DNA of 14,767 bases from Promethearchaeia archaeon. Its GTDB lineage: Archaea > Asgardarchaeota > Lokiarchaeia > Sigyniarchaeales > SOKP01. The DNA is taken from NCBI GenBank assembly GCA_029856445.1, contig JAHQWY010000055.1:1-14767 (forward strand), read 5' to 3'. Below the pieces are notes generated by a model. That model was not told where the DNA came from. It made no database searches and saw only the letters and a list, made by a program, of their open reading frames with translations. Both the position numbers and the translations under genes were made by a program. Below are positions 1-7,594 of this stretch, in pieces; position 1 is the stretch's first letter; every line of letters begins with the position of its first letter.

Positions 1-1
1 C

Positions 2-118
2 CATGAAGATTCTATGGACCTTATCGAAAACCTTCGAAATCTTCCCGAAGTAGAAGAGGTAAAAACACAACTCGTTTTGGATAGAATTAAAGAAGATCCC
101 ACTATAATCATTCCTTGA
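2..118 (+). CDS. C-terminal end of an RHH-type antitoxin-like protein (5' partial)
   Basis: An open frame enters from the left edge and ends at TGA 116-118, giving about 38 residues with LRNLPEVEEVKTQLVLDRIK in the middle and a DPTIIIP end. The same tail occurs at 7192-7299 (about 100 nt with only a few mismatches), 8953-9060 (degenerate) and 8030-8062 (last codons only). At 7073-7190 the copy carries an N-terminal stretch resembling ribbon-helix-helix antitoxins (TTIKVSKKTLEMLHRLAGEL), so this tail probably belongs to such a DNA-binding antitoxin. A partner toxin is not seen immediately downstream. An internal ATG at 14-16 opens the same frame but is unlikely to be the true start. The family call rests on the partner copy; this fragment alone would be unassignable. 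Confidence 0.5.
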   Translation, partial: HEDSMDLIENLRNLPEVEEVKTQLVLDRIKEDPTIIIP

Positions 119-128
119 TTTAAATTGC

Positions 129-160
129 CAGATTTTAATCTGAATCTTCATCGTTTTTTT
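129..160 (+). terminator. possible hairpin plus T-tract terminator
   Basis: CAGATT (129-134) and AATCTG (137-142) form a 6-bp inverted repeat with a 2-nt centre, followed by seven T at 154-160, just after the antitoxin tail stops at 118. Archaeal termination mainly needs the T tract; the hairpin is too tight to be convincing by itself. Confidence 0.3.
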
Positions 161-180
161 ATATTTTAACAAATTATTTC

Positions 181-276
181 ATGAAAGGTAAATTTAGCGT
201 CTGGTTTCAATGAAAATTTAGTGAAAAAACATAGAAATCTTAAATCGAAATTATTGTACAACATCATCAGAAAAAA
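181..276 (+). repeat. dispersed intergenic element, copy 1
   Basis: Carries the two conserved blocks GAAAGGTAAATT and TTTCAATGAAAATT separated by a GCGTCTG-like spacer. Similarity to copy 2 (2840-2935) continues through AAATCTTAAATC and GTACA to about 95 nt in total. It lies about 95 nt upstream of the TPR-sensor gene at 371. It contains no plausible coding frame. Other copies are at 2840, 5045, 9871, 12756 and 14219. Confidence 0.6.
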
Positions 277-370
277 GTAAAAAATTTGGTTCTCAATAAT
301 CGGATAGCATTAAATATTCACTTATCCTAATCTAGATATAACTGTAATCCACAAGTTTACTTTAGAAATT

Positions 371-2212
371 ATGCACTACATATACCCCGAAGAGGTAGAG
401 CACGTTCGACAATTATTCCTTGAAGAAAAGACTGAAGAGGCATTTAAAATTCTTGAAGGATTCGAAAAAACCGATAATTTTACACTTCGATTTCATGGTG
501 GTCTCTTTTATTTGTACGTTTTCGGAAACGTACCGAAAGCGTTTGAAATCGCAGATCGAATGCTCGAGGAGACCCAAAAGGTTAATAATCACTTTGCTTC
601 ATTTGATTCGATTAGGTTAAAATGGGAATGCTTTTTAAATATGGGTGATAAATTCGATGAACAATGCGAAATAGTTGAATTAGGTGAAAAATTTCTGAAG
701 TTAGCACCTAGAAATACATCATTTGAACGTAAAATTAGAGAAATGGAATTACTACATATGAAGGGCGTAAATCTATGTATGGAAGGTAAACATGACCTAG
801 CATTAGCTATTTTTGAAGAAAATAGGTATTCTGCTTTTTTTGAGCAAAATGACCGTTGTTTTAATGGGGTTGTTTATGCTGATATAATGTGGTCTGTAAT
901 TTGTTATTGGAACAAAGGAGAATTAGATAAAGCATTAGAACTAGAATTAAAATTATTAGCTTATCTAACCAATAAAGGTTCAAAAGCAATTCCTGGAGCA
1001 CTTTTTCTTATACTGAATGCAGGTGCGTTTATGAATATGGGGCATATCTATTTCCAAAAAGGTGAATTAGAAAAGGCAGAAGATCATTATATAAAGAGTT
1101 TAAAACTATATGAAGGTCATCAACTTAATGCCTATGTATGGTATGCATTATATTTTTTAATTCGTTTATCACTCCGTAAAAATTCCCTTACACAAGCTCG
1201 AGAATATTTGGATCAATTTCACACATATAATATTCCAGGGGGGGAAGGTCAAATGTCAGCATTTTATCAGGTATCCAAAGCATTAATCTTAGAATCAAGT
1301 CCACGACTTCACGATAAAGTTGAAGCAGAAAAAATTTTAAAAGATATTTTTAATCAAGTAAAGCAAGGACATTTAACACCCCAATTTGATTTCGACATCT
1401 ATGTATCAATACATTATTGCGAACTTCTTTTGAGTGAATTAGAAATGACCAATGAGATTACGGTTTTAGATGAGATAGAACCGATAATCACCAGCTTGCT
1501 TAAATTTACAGAAACTCAGCGATCCTTTCTTTGGTTAGCAGAAGTGAAATTGTTGCAAGCAAAATTAGCTTTGATAGAGATGAAGTTGGAGGATGCAAGA
1601 ATTTTTTTAACTCAAGCTCAGGATATTGCTGAGGAACATGGACTTCAAAGGTTAGCTCAAGAGATATCTGAAGAACATGACAAAATATTGGATCAACTAA
1701 ACACCTTGGAACTCCTTAAAAAAGGAAAAGTTCCCGTATCCGAACGCATAAAGCTCGCATCTCTCGATAATGTTATGGAACGCTTAAAAAGAGCTCGTGC
1801 TATCGAATCATCAGAAGTGATCGAGGAAGAGCCTATATTACTCCTTATTATGGATAATAGTGGGGCAACATATTTCAATTATCCCTTTATAGCAAACTGG
1901 GATCATAGTGACCTTTTTAGCTCATTTATGTCTGCGTTTAACACCTTCAGCGACGAGATCTTTTCGAAATCCATTGATCGTGTAAGAATAGGAGAAAATA
2001 CAATCTTGATAAATACTGCTGAGCCATTTTTGGCATGTTATGTCATTAAAGGTCAGTCTTATCCAGCATTACAGAAGTTAACGCGCTTTACTGAAACCAT
2101 CCGCGAGAACACGGAAATTTGGCAAGCACTCAATAAGGCGGTCAAAACCAGTGAGATGTTGGAATTAAATAAACCACCTGCTCTTAAGACAGTGATAGAT
2201 GAGATTTTTTAA
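371..2212 (+). CDS. TPR protein with C-terminal longin/roadblock-like sensor domain (paralogue 1)
   Basis: A 613-residue soluble protein without signal peptide or membrane segment. Residues 10-450 are all-helical with TPR-like helix pairs; the clearest unit is about 216-250 (NMGHIYFQKGELEKAEDHY), with others near 132-150 and 176-200. A charged linker (450-486, including VSERIKLAS) leads to a compact alpha/beta domain at 487-613. That domain starts with EEPILLLIMDNSG, has a helix SSFMSAFNTFSDEIFS, strands around IDRVRIGENTILI and FLACYVIKGQSY, and a final helix. The order strand-hairpin, helix, three strands, helix resembles longin/roadblock sensor domains; this is a fold inference, not a proven match. 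TPRs normally bind protein partners, so a scaffold-sensor role is likely. The last domain is almost the same in paralogues at 2977, 9309 and 13761, while the TPR part diverges strongly. Start ATG 371 gives the longest frame; no strong ribosome-binding site is seen. Confidence 0.8.
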   Translation: MHYIYPEEVEHVRQLFLEEKTEEAFKILEGFEKTDNFTLRFHGGLFYLYVFGNVPKAFEIADRMLEETQKVNNHFASFDSIRLKWECFLNMGDKFDEQCEIVELGEKFLKLAPRNTSFERKIREMELLHMKGVNLCMEGKHDLALAIFEENRYSAFFEQNDRCFNGVVYADIMWSVICYWNKGELDKALELELKLLAYLTNKGSKAIPGALFLILNAGAFMNMGHIYFQKGELEKAEDHYIKSLKLYEGHQLNAYVWYALYFLIRLSLRKNSLTQAREYLDQFHTYNIPGGEGQMSAFYQVSKALILESSPRLHDKVEAEKILKDIFNQVKQGHLTPQFDFDIYVSIHYCELLLSELEMTNEITVLDEIEPIITSLLKFTETQRSFLWLAEVKLLQAKLALIEMKLEDARIFLTQAQDIAEEHGLQRLAQEISEEHDKILDQLNTLELLKKGKVPVSERIKLASLDNVMERLKRARAIESSEVIEEEPILLLIMDNSGATYFNYPFIANWDHSDLFSSFMSAFNTFSDEIFSKSIDRVRIGENTILINTAEPFLACYVIKGQSYPALQKLTRFTETIRENTEIWQALNKAVKTSEMLELNKPPALKTVIDEIF

Positions 2213-2216
2213 TTTT
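2205..2216 (+). terminator. T-tract overlapping the stop codon
   Basis: The final codons ATT TTT TAA followed by TTTT give a T-rich tract spanning the stop codon of the first TPR-sensor gene. The same arrangement recurs at 5018-5029 and 14182-14187. T-tracts suffice for termination in many archaea; no hairpin is present. Confidence 0.35.
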
Positions 2217-2241
2217 AAAAAATTTATAAAAATGTCAAAAG

Positions 2242-2249
2242 TTTAAATA
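2242..2249 (+). promoter_or_regulatory. TATA box for the SCP2-like gene
   Basis: TTTAAATA lies 41 nt upstream of ATG 2290. With the usual archaeal spacing of about 25 nt to the start site, this predicts a leader of roughly 20 nt. The surrounding DNA is very AT-rich, so chance matches are common. Confidence 0.4.
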
Positions 2250-2289
2250 AATTACTATAATACTTAGTTTTAGCTTAAAAAATCAAATC

Positions 2290-2721
2290 ATGACTAAAAA
2301 TTTTGTATTAATGTCAGAACAAGAAAAAAGTAGTGAAGAATCAAGTGAATTTGTAAAATCTGTAAAGGAACGTTATGAATCATTAAATACTAATGAAAAA
2401 TTTAAAGAGCAGTTTAAGGATATAAATTTCAAAATATTATTAAATCCAACAGATAGAGACTATGCTGCTTTAATTACAGTTGATAAAGGAATAGTGTACG
2501 TAGAAGGTATAAAAAACACTCCAAAAGAAAAAATAAGTAAAGAAGTGTTAGGTTGGGATAGTTATATGAAAACTACAAGGCAAACATTTAAAGAAATTGG
2601 TGATGGAACACTCTCAAGTCGTAATATAAGAAAAATAGTCCTTACCCGTAAAATTAAAGTTAAAGGATTGAAGCATTTGGCTTCATTTAATAAAATGAGT
2701 GTTCTACGACGAGGAGAATAA
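2290..2721 (+). CDS. small SCP2-like (sterol carrier protein 2-fold) protein
   Basis: A 143-residue soluble protein. After a charged N-terminus (1-25, Ser/Glu-rich), residues about 24-138 follow an SCP2-like pattern: an amphipathic first helix (FVKSVKERYESL), strands around FKILLNPTD and YAALITVDKGIVYVEG, then GWDSYMKTTRQTF and GDGTLSS. The end is KIKVKGLKHLASFNKMSVLRR, which resembles the 'G.lkv.G....l.kl..l' end of SCP2 domains. SCP2-fold proteins bind lipids or acyl chains in a hydrophobic tunnel; the ligand here cannot be read. ATG 2290 was used; ATG 2311 (MSEQEK) is an equally acceptable start. It has its own TATA-like box and sits between two TPR-sensor paralogues, possibly inserted there. 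The family call is from pattern memory only. Confidence 0.55.
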   Translation: MTKNFVLMSEQEKSSEESSEFVKSVKERYESLNTNEKFKEQFKDINFKILLNPTDRDYAALITVDKGIVYVEGIKNTPKEKISKEVLGWDSYMKTTRQTFKEIGDGTLSSRNIRKIVLTRKIKVKGLKHLASFNKMSVLRRGE

Positions 2722-2839
2722 GAATTAAAACAAAATTTTAAACACTAGCATTAAGAATATTAACTAATATTCAATCAACACCAAGTAATTGCATTTGAGT
2801 AAATTAGGAAACAAGACAGATAGGAAATGGGGTATGCAG

Positions 2840-2935
2840 AGATGGTAAATTCCGCGTCTGATTTCAATGAAAATTCTTGGGAAATGACAAAAAAATCTTA
2901 AATCATGATATAGTACACAATGCTTTTAAGAAAAC
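2840..2935 (+). repeat. dispersed intergenic element, copy 2
   Basis: GATGGTAAATTC, CGCGTCTGATTTCAATGAAA and the downstream AAATCTTAAATC plus AGTACACA match copy 1 along about 95 nt. It lies 42 nt upstream of the 682-aa TPR-sensor gene and 120 nt after the SCP2-like gene. The rest of 2722-2976 holds no coding frame that I can support. Confidence 0.6.
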
Positions 2936-2976
2936 ACATCTTCTTTAATTTTGATCCATAAGCTAAAAACTGTAAT

Positions 2977-5025
2977 ATGATATCTAAATCAATTTCAAAA
3001 GAATTAACTCACGCAAGAGAGCTTTGCTATCAAGCGAAATTTGGGGAAGCGCTTGAGATAATAGAAAAATTGGAAAACAGTGAATCTCTTTCCCAAGAAG
3101 ATTTGTTTTCAGAGCTTTTGATAAGAGGGAATATTTATATTTATAATCAGGCTTATGAAAAGGCTGTGAATATTTTTGAGCGTGCGTATCAAATAAGTCA
3201 AAATTTAGGATTGATGTATGAATCTGTTAAGGCTCTTATTGGAAAGGCATTTATAGGATTCATAGGTGATCTCGATAATGCATCCACTTATATCATTGAT
3301 GCCGAAAGGAGACTGAATTCTCTTGCTGATGACTCTTCCAAGGGAAAGGTTAGAAGAGATCTATTATTTATAAAAACTTGGATTCATCTTTTAAAAGTTG
3401 ATTTAAATAAGGTAGCAAAATTAGGGAAGAAATGTTTTAGACTAGTTAAAGAAGGAAAAATTGAGAATAATTTAGATCTTGCCAGACTTTACTATCTCTT
3501 AGGATGGATAAATAATATCCAAGGTAATCTATCCAAAGCTTTAGATTTTGCAACGAAGAGTTTAGCACTTAATAAAGAATTAAATCATGCTATTGCAATC
3601 GCATCAGACTATGCATTAATCGCTAGAATATATACAGATGAGGGGAATTATGATAAAGCTTTACCATACTGCAAACAGAGTTTATCAATTAAGGAAATCG
3701 CCACTCGGGGCAGGCTTATGGTATTTCAGACTTTAGGTATTATATATATTTCCAAGAGTCAATTAAATCGGGCTTTAAAGTATCTTAAACAAGCAGTAGC
3801 GCTTGCCGAAGAATCAAACGTCACAGATCAATTAAGGACAAGTTTGACTACTTTAGGGTGGTTATACAGGGTTATGGGTAAAAATAATTTAGTAATAAAA
3901 CATACTAAACGTAACCTGATGCTCTCTGAGAAGTCAAGTAATCTAATACATATCGTTCAATCACTCAATCTTCTTATTGTTACTTACATTGATGAAAATT
4001 CTCGTGAAAAAGCAAATCAATATTTTTATCGTTTATCTGAACTATACGACCAAACAAGGAATAACATGGCAGTTTTCGTATCCGCTTATTATTTAATGTC
4101 AAAAGCTTATATTATGAAAACAAGTACAAGGATGCGTGATCGAGTAGAAGCACAGGCATTATATAAAGAGCTGATTACTCACACCAATCTACCTTTTATA
4201 GATGTGTTAATTTTCTCTATGGGGGATTTATGCGATCTCCTATTAGAAGAGTTATCTATTCATAATGACCCAGCAATACTAGATGAAATAAATCCACTTA
4301 TCACTAAAAGTTTAGAAATGGCAGAAGAAGCACGCAATTATGTCTGGTTGACAGAAACCAAATTGTTGCAGGCAAAGTTAGCATTAATTCAAATGAATAT
4401 TGAGGAAGCAAAAAAATTTATGACACAAGCGCAGCGTATCGCTGATTTACATGGACTTAACTTCTTAGCATGGGGAATTTCGGGTGAAAATGATAAATTA
4501 TTGGACCAAATAGACATCTGGGATAAACTTAAAAAAGAGGAGGCTCCGATGTCTGAACGGATTAAATTAGCATCAGTGAATGATGTTTTGGAACGTATTC
4601 AAGGAAAACGTGCTGTGGAGCCTTCTGAATTGGTTGATGAAGAACCAATCCTACTTCTTATCATGGATAATAGCGGAGCAACTTATTTCAATCATCCTTT
4701 TATAGCCAATTGGGATCACAGCGACCTTTTCAGCTCGTTTCTGTCAGCGTTTAACACCTTCAGCGACGAGATCTTTTCGAAATCCATCGATCGGATTCGA
4801 ATCGGGGAGAATACCATCCTTATCAATCCAGTTGAGTCCTTTTTAGCGTGCTATGTCATTAAAGGGCAATCCTACCCAGGTTTACGGAAGTTAACCCGAT
4901 TTACTGAAGCCATTAGAGAGAATTCGGAGATTTGGCAAGCCCTTAATAAGTCGTTCAAAACCAGTGAAATGCTGGAACTCGATAAGCCCCCAGCTCTTAA
5001 AGCGGTAATCGATGAAATTTTTTAA
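2977..5025 (+). CDS. TPR protein with C-terminal longin/roadblock-like sensor domain (paralogue 2)
   Basis: A 682-residue soluble protein. Good TPR units are visible at about 45-78 (LLIRGNIYIYNQAYEKAV), 168-200 (YYLLGWINNIQGNLSKALDF), 208-240 (ALIARIYTDEGNYDKALPYC), 249-282 and 288-320. A less regular helical part (330-515) is followed by the linker (SERIKLASVNDVLERIQGKR, 526-545) and the sensor-like domain at 556-682. The spacing of Gly, Ala and Tyr in the repeats matches the signalling-type TPR of LGN/Rapsyn-like scaffolds. The C-terminal domain differs from paralogue 1 at few positions, and part of it is identical at nucleotide level (41 nt, 4747-4787 versus 1934-1974). It is the most regular family member in the window and the best reference for the truncated copies at 9213, 12552 and 13761. 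Its ligand or partner is unknown. Confidence 0.82.
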   Translation: MISKSISKELTHARELCYQAKFGEALEIIEKLENSESLSQEDLFSELLIRGNIYIYNQAYEKAVNIFERAYQISQNLGLMYESVKALIGKAFIGFIGDLDNASTYIIDAERRLNSLADDSSKGKVRRDLLFIKTWIHLLKVDLNKVAKLGKKCFRLVKEGKIENNLDLARLYYLLGWINNIQGNLSKALDFATKSLALNKELNHAIAIASDYALIARIYTDEGNYDKALPYCKQSLSIKEIATRGRLMVFQTLGIIYISKSQLNRALKYLKQAVALAEESNVTDQLRTSLTTLGWLYRVMGKNNLVIKHTKRNLMLSEKSSNLIHIVQSLNLLIVTYIDENSREKANQYFYRLSELYDQTRNNMAVFVSAYYLMSKAYIMKTSTRMRDRVEAQALYKELITHTNLPFIDVLIFSMGDLCDLLLEELSIHNDPAILDEINPLITKSLEMAEEARNYVWLTETKLLQAKLALIQMNIEEAKKFMTQAQRIADLHGLNFLAWGISGENDKLLDQIDIWDKLKKEEAPMSERIKLASVNDVLERIQGKRAVEPSELVDEEPILLLIMDNSGATYFNHPFIANWDHSDLFSSFLSAFNTFSDEIFSKSIDRIRIGENTILINPVESFLACYVIKGQSYPGLRKLTRFTEAIRENSEIWQALNKSFKTSEMLELDKPPALKAVIDEIF

Positions 5026-5029
5026 TTTT
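5018..5029 (+). terminator. T-tract overlapping the stop codon
   Basis: ATT TTT TAA followed by TTTTA spans the stop of the 682-aa gene, repeating the arrangement at 2205-2216. The dispersed element starts about 20 nt later. Confidence 0.35.
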
Positions 5030-5044
5030 ATCGTATGATTTTAG

Positions 5045-5063
5045 AATGGAAAGGTAAATTCAG
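5045..5063 (+). repeat. dispersed intergenic element, copy 3 (left block only)
   Basis: ATGGAAAGGTAAATTCAG matches the left block of the other copies, 20 nt after the stop of the 682-aa gene. The right block (TTTCAATGAAAATT) is missing and is replaced by an 11-bp tandem duplication, so this copy is truncated or rearranged. Confidence 0.5.
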
Positions 5064-5084
5064 TGGCTCACATGTGGCTCACAT
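5063..5084 (+). repeat. 11-bp perfect tandem duplication
   Basis: GTGGCTCACAT occurs at 5063-5073 and again at 5074-5084 with no mismatch. It replaces the inner part of the dispersed element. The remainder of 5085-5234 contains no supported gene. Confidence 0.8.
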
Positions 5085-5234
5085 TAACATCTTTATTTCT
5101 TGCTGAAATCGAACATCTATGAACGATTAGAATCAACTTCTAGAAAGCTGAAGTACTTTCAATAAAGAGATAATGCAAAATATTTTAAACAAAAAAAGCT
5201 TCTTTAAATCTTAATAATATAATAGAACAATGAT

Positions 5235-7010
5235 ATGCGAAATTCAACATACGAAGAAATAAATCAAGCTTGGGAACTAATAGATGATGGAAAAGACGAA
5301 GAGGCACTCAAACTTTTAGCAAAAATTGGGCAAAAAGCCGGAACCTATCTTTTTAAAGGGGATGTTAATAAGGCATTAGACATGGCATTACAGGCTAAAG
5401 AACCACTTGAAAAAATCGGAAAAAAGTCATCAATTGCAACACATTTAGGTTTTCTCGGTCATATTTACCTTCAAAAGGGAGATCATGAAGCTGGTTTGAA
5501 TTATGGAATGAAAAGTTTAACAATTCAAGAAGAATTAGAAAACCAAGCGGGGATTGCAGCTGGGCTTTATTTAGTTGGACTTGCATATAATTATAAGGGT
5601 AAATTCGATCAAGCAATTGAGTTCTGCAAGAGGAGCTTGGCCATTAAAGAAATCTATCCTCTAACGGAAGCTAATACATTAAGCTGTTTAGGATTAATAT
5701 ATAATATGAGAGGTGATCTCTATCATTCTAAAAGATATTTTGAGAAATGCATTGCTATTGCGGAGAAATTAAATAATCCAGGTCTTCTCGCCTTAAATCT
5801 CAGTTTTCTAGGTGGGAATCATGCATTAAAAGGTGAATATGATACGGCAAGAAAATATTATGAGCGTAGTTTAGAAATATCCGAAAAAATTGGATATTCA
5901 TTAAGCATAGGGTTGTCATTATATCATATGATATATACGATAGATATACCAACTGAATCTATGAAAGAAGCAGAAAACAAACTAGAGCGATTAAGAAAAT
6001 TTGCTGAGCAAAAAAAAGATAGTAAGTTTAGATTTCATGTATACAGTTTATCAAAAGCATTTATATTAAGTAAAAGTGGGAGATCACGAGATCGTGCTGA
6101 AGCTGAAAAACTAGCTAAGCAGATCATTGAAGACCGAATTTCAAATCCTTCGATACATCTTTCTGCTGTAATTTTTCTATGCAATTTTCTCATACGAGAG
6201 CTAATAAATTCCAATGATTTAACCATTTTAGAAGAAATTTTTCCATTAATTACTCGATTAGATAATATAGCGGAAAAGACTCATTCATATATAGGATTAT
6301 CGTCAGTTAAAGCGATAGAATCAGCTTTAGCATTAATACAAATGAATTTCAAGAGAGCCAAACAATTGATTACTGAGGCTCAACGAATAGCAGAATTCCA
6401 TAGTCTTAAACCCCACACTCAAATTTATTCCGCTTTTAACGATCGTCTACTCGAACAGCAGGAAATGTGGGAAGACCTTGAAAAAAGAAATGCTCCTATT
6501 TCTGAGCGTATAACGCAAATTAAACTAGATCCAATATTCAATTTATTGCTACAAAACCGTATACCAGAACCTCCAAAATTGGTTAATGAACAACCAGTGC
6601 TCCTAATTATCATAGCAGAAGGGGGTGTTCTTCTATTCTCTTTTCCTTTTTCTGATGAATGGAAACGCGATGAAGAACTTTTTAGCAGCTTCTTATCAGC
6701 CTTCACTTCCTTCAGTGATGAATTTTTTTCTGAGGGTCTTGATCGGGTTAGATTCGGTCAGCACACGGTGCTTTTAGAAACTATTAATTCTTTTTCAGTT
6801 TGTTATTTATACAAGGGACAAACATATCCCGCGAAGCAAAAGCTGGCAAAATTCATAGAGAGACTACATAATACACCATCAATTTGGCAAGTTCTCGAGA
6901 AATTTTATAAAACAAATCAAGTGCTTGAGATTGAGGATATTCCTTCGCTTGAATCGCTTATAACTGAAATTTTCATAACTGAGAGTCTCTTACCTCATCA
7001 ATCAAGTTAA
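5235..7010 (+). CDS. TPR protein with divergent C-terminal sensor-like domain (paralogue 3)
   Basis: A 591-residue soluble protein with very regular TPRs at about 67-100 (LGFLGHIYLQKGDHEAGLNY), 107-140 (YLVGLAYNYKGKFDQAIEFC), 147-180, and 187-220 (GNHALKGEYDTARKYYERSL). A short first unit lies near 34-60. Residues 240-410 are helical, and the linker (APISERI, 420-426) leads to the sensor-like domain at 453-580. This domain keeps the framework of the other paralogues (ELFSSFLSAFTSFSDEFFS, LDRVRFG, VCYLYKGQTYPAKQKL) but differs at most other positions. It ends with a 10-residue extension (ITESLLPHQS). It is therefore an older duplicate not homogenised with the others. The dispersed element does not follow its stop codon. 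ATG 5235 is preceded by ATG 5230, which is out of frame; no strong ribosome-binding site is seen. Confidence 0.8.
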   Translation: MRNSTYEEINQAWELIDDGKDEEALKLLAKIGQKAGTYLFKGDVNKALDMALQAKEPLEKIGKKSSIATHLGFLGHIYLQKGDHEAGLNYGMKSLTIQEELENQAGIAAGLYLVGLAYNYKGKFDQAIEFCKRSLAIKEIYPLTEANTLSCLGLIYNMRGDLYHSKRYFEKCIAIAEKLNNPGLLALNLSFLGGNHALKGEYDTARKYYERSLEISEKIGYSLSIGLSLYHMIYTIDIPTESMKEAENKLERLRKFAEQKKDSKFRFHVYSLSKAFILSKSGRSRDRAEAEKLAKQIIEDRISNPSIHLSAVIFLCNFLIRELINSNDLTILEEIFPLITRLDNIAEKTHSYIGLSSVKAIESALALIQMNFKRAKQLITEAQRIAEFHSLKPHTQIYSAFNDRLLEQQEMWEDLEKRNAPISERITQIKLDPIFNLLLQNRIPEPPKLVNEQPVLLIIIAEGGVLLFSFPFSDEWKRDEELFSSFLSAFTSFSDEFFSEGLDRVRFGQHTVLLETINSFSVCYLYKGQTYPAKQKLAKFIERLHNTPSIWQVLEKFYKTNQVLEIEDIPSLESLITEIFITESLLPHQSS

Positions 7011-7030
7011 TTTATAAGAATTAATTTTTA

Positions 7031-7299
7031 ATGGTATACCTGATATACCTATTATACTATATATACTATAGGAGCAAAAATACTACTATTAAAGTATCAA
7101 AAAAGACTCTTGAAATGCTGCATCGTTTAGCAGGGGAATTGGCTAAAGAGAGAAGTAAGAGAGTGACCTTTGAAGAGGCAATAAATTATCTATGGACCTT
7201 ATCGAAAACCTTCGAAATCTTCCTGAAGTAGAAGAGGTAAAAACCCAACTCGTTTTGGATAGAATTAAAGAAGATCCAACCATAATCATTCCAGAATGA
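7031..7299 (+). pseudogene. broken RHH-type antitoxin gene (internal deletion with frameshift, start codon probably lost)
   Basis: The front half, from about 7073, reads SKNTTIKVSKKTLEMLHRLA then GELAKERSKRVTFEEAINYL, a ribbon-helix-helix-like antitoxin N-terminus. At 7190 it joins the conserved tail (7192-7299, MDLIENLRNLPEVEEV ... TIIIPE), but in another reading frame, so translation runs off frame and stops at 7229-7231. Compared with 1-118, the codons before the tail (HEDS) are missing at the junction, which indicates an internal deletion. The residues before the domain (MVYLIYLLYYIYYR, from ATG 7031) are AT-rich promoter-like DNA read as protein. AGG at 7070-7072, just before AGC AAA AAT, may be a mutated ATG. 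No intact product is expected. Confidence 0.6.
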
Positions 7300-7321
7300 A
7301 TAAGATTTTTTCTTATTTTTT
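7299..7321 (+). terminator. hairpin plus T-tract
   Basis: AATAAGA (7299-7305) and TCTTATT (7311-7317) are perfect 7-bp arms around a T5 loop, and the right arm runs into a T-rich tract ending at 7321. It separates the broken antitoxin from the following VapBC promoter. Confidence 0.45.
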
Positions 7322-7328
7322 ATAGAAA

Positions 7329-7351
7329 TATATATATAATTTATATATATA
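7329..7351 (+). promoter_or_regulatory. inverted-repeat operator/TATA region of the vapBC pair
   Basis: TATATATATAA (7329-7339) and TTATATATATA (7341-7351) are perfect 11-bp inverted arms with a one-base centre, ending 8 nt before ATG 7360. VapB antitoxins typically bind such palindromes to repress their own operon, and this stretch can also serve as the TATA box. Pure AT repeats form palindromes easily, so binding is an inference. Confidence 0.45.
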
Positions 7352-7359
7352 ATTATATT

Positions 7360-7584
7360 ATGGCAAATAAAACAATCTCTTTACCTATTGAAACGTATGA
7401 AAGGTTGCGCAAAGAAAAGCGAAAAGGGGAATCCTTTGCAGATCTCATTAATAGATTACTTAAAAGAACTAAATCAAGAAAAAAAATACTCGAGGATTTG
7501 GCTGGAGTTTTTAAAGAAGATGATGAATGGGACACAATCATAGAAGAATTATACCAAGAAAGGAAGAGACCTGCTAGAATCTGA
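7360..7584 (+). CDS. vapB: VapB-type antitoxin
   Basis: A 74-residue protein of the archaeal VapB family often paired with PIN toxins. The N-terminal KTISLPIETYERLRKEKRKG is the DNA-binding beta strand and first helix, and ESFADLINRLLK the second helix. The C-terminal part (40-74, LEDLAGVFKEDDEWDTIIEE) contains the acidic/aromatic stretch that usually wraps the toxin active site. The stop codon is 10 nt before the toxin start, giving a two-gene operon. The same architecture recurs in the pair at 12933-13570 (KTISLSDEAYNVLKTKKLKG ESFNDLILRLL), showing the two antitoxins are related but well diverged. Autoregulation through the palindrome at 7329-7351 is likely. Confidence 0.85.
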   Translation: MANKTISLPIETYERLRKEKRKGESFADLINRLLKRTKSRKKILEDLAGVFKEDDEWDTIIEELYQERKRPARI

Positions 7585-7594
7585 GGGAATTAAG

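Noticed and set aside
1693..1878. Minus-strand frame overlapping the sensor domain (also at 9185-9502)
   Set aside because: It appears opposite the conserved domain in more than one paralogue only because the forward strand is conserved; no start signals or independent similarity.
371..7010. Mobile element carrying the TPR genes
   Set aside because: No transposase, integrase or terminal repeats occur in the window; tandem duplication explains the array better.
7031..7072. Hydrophobic N-terminus (MVYLIYLLYYIYYR) of the small gene as a membrane anchor
   Set aside because: The DNA is a TATA-like AT repeat that would be read as Tyr/Ile/Leu in any frame; the RHH-like domain begins just after it, so this is more likely promoter than protein.
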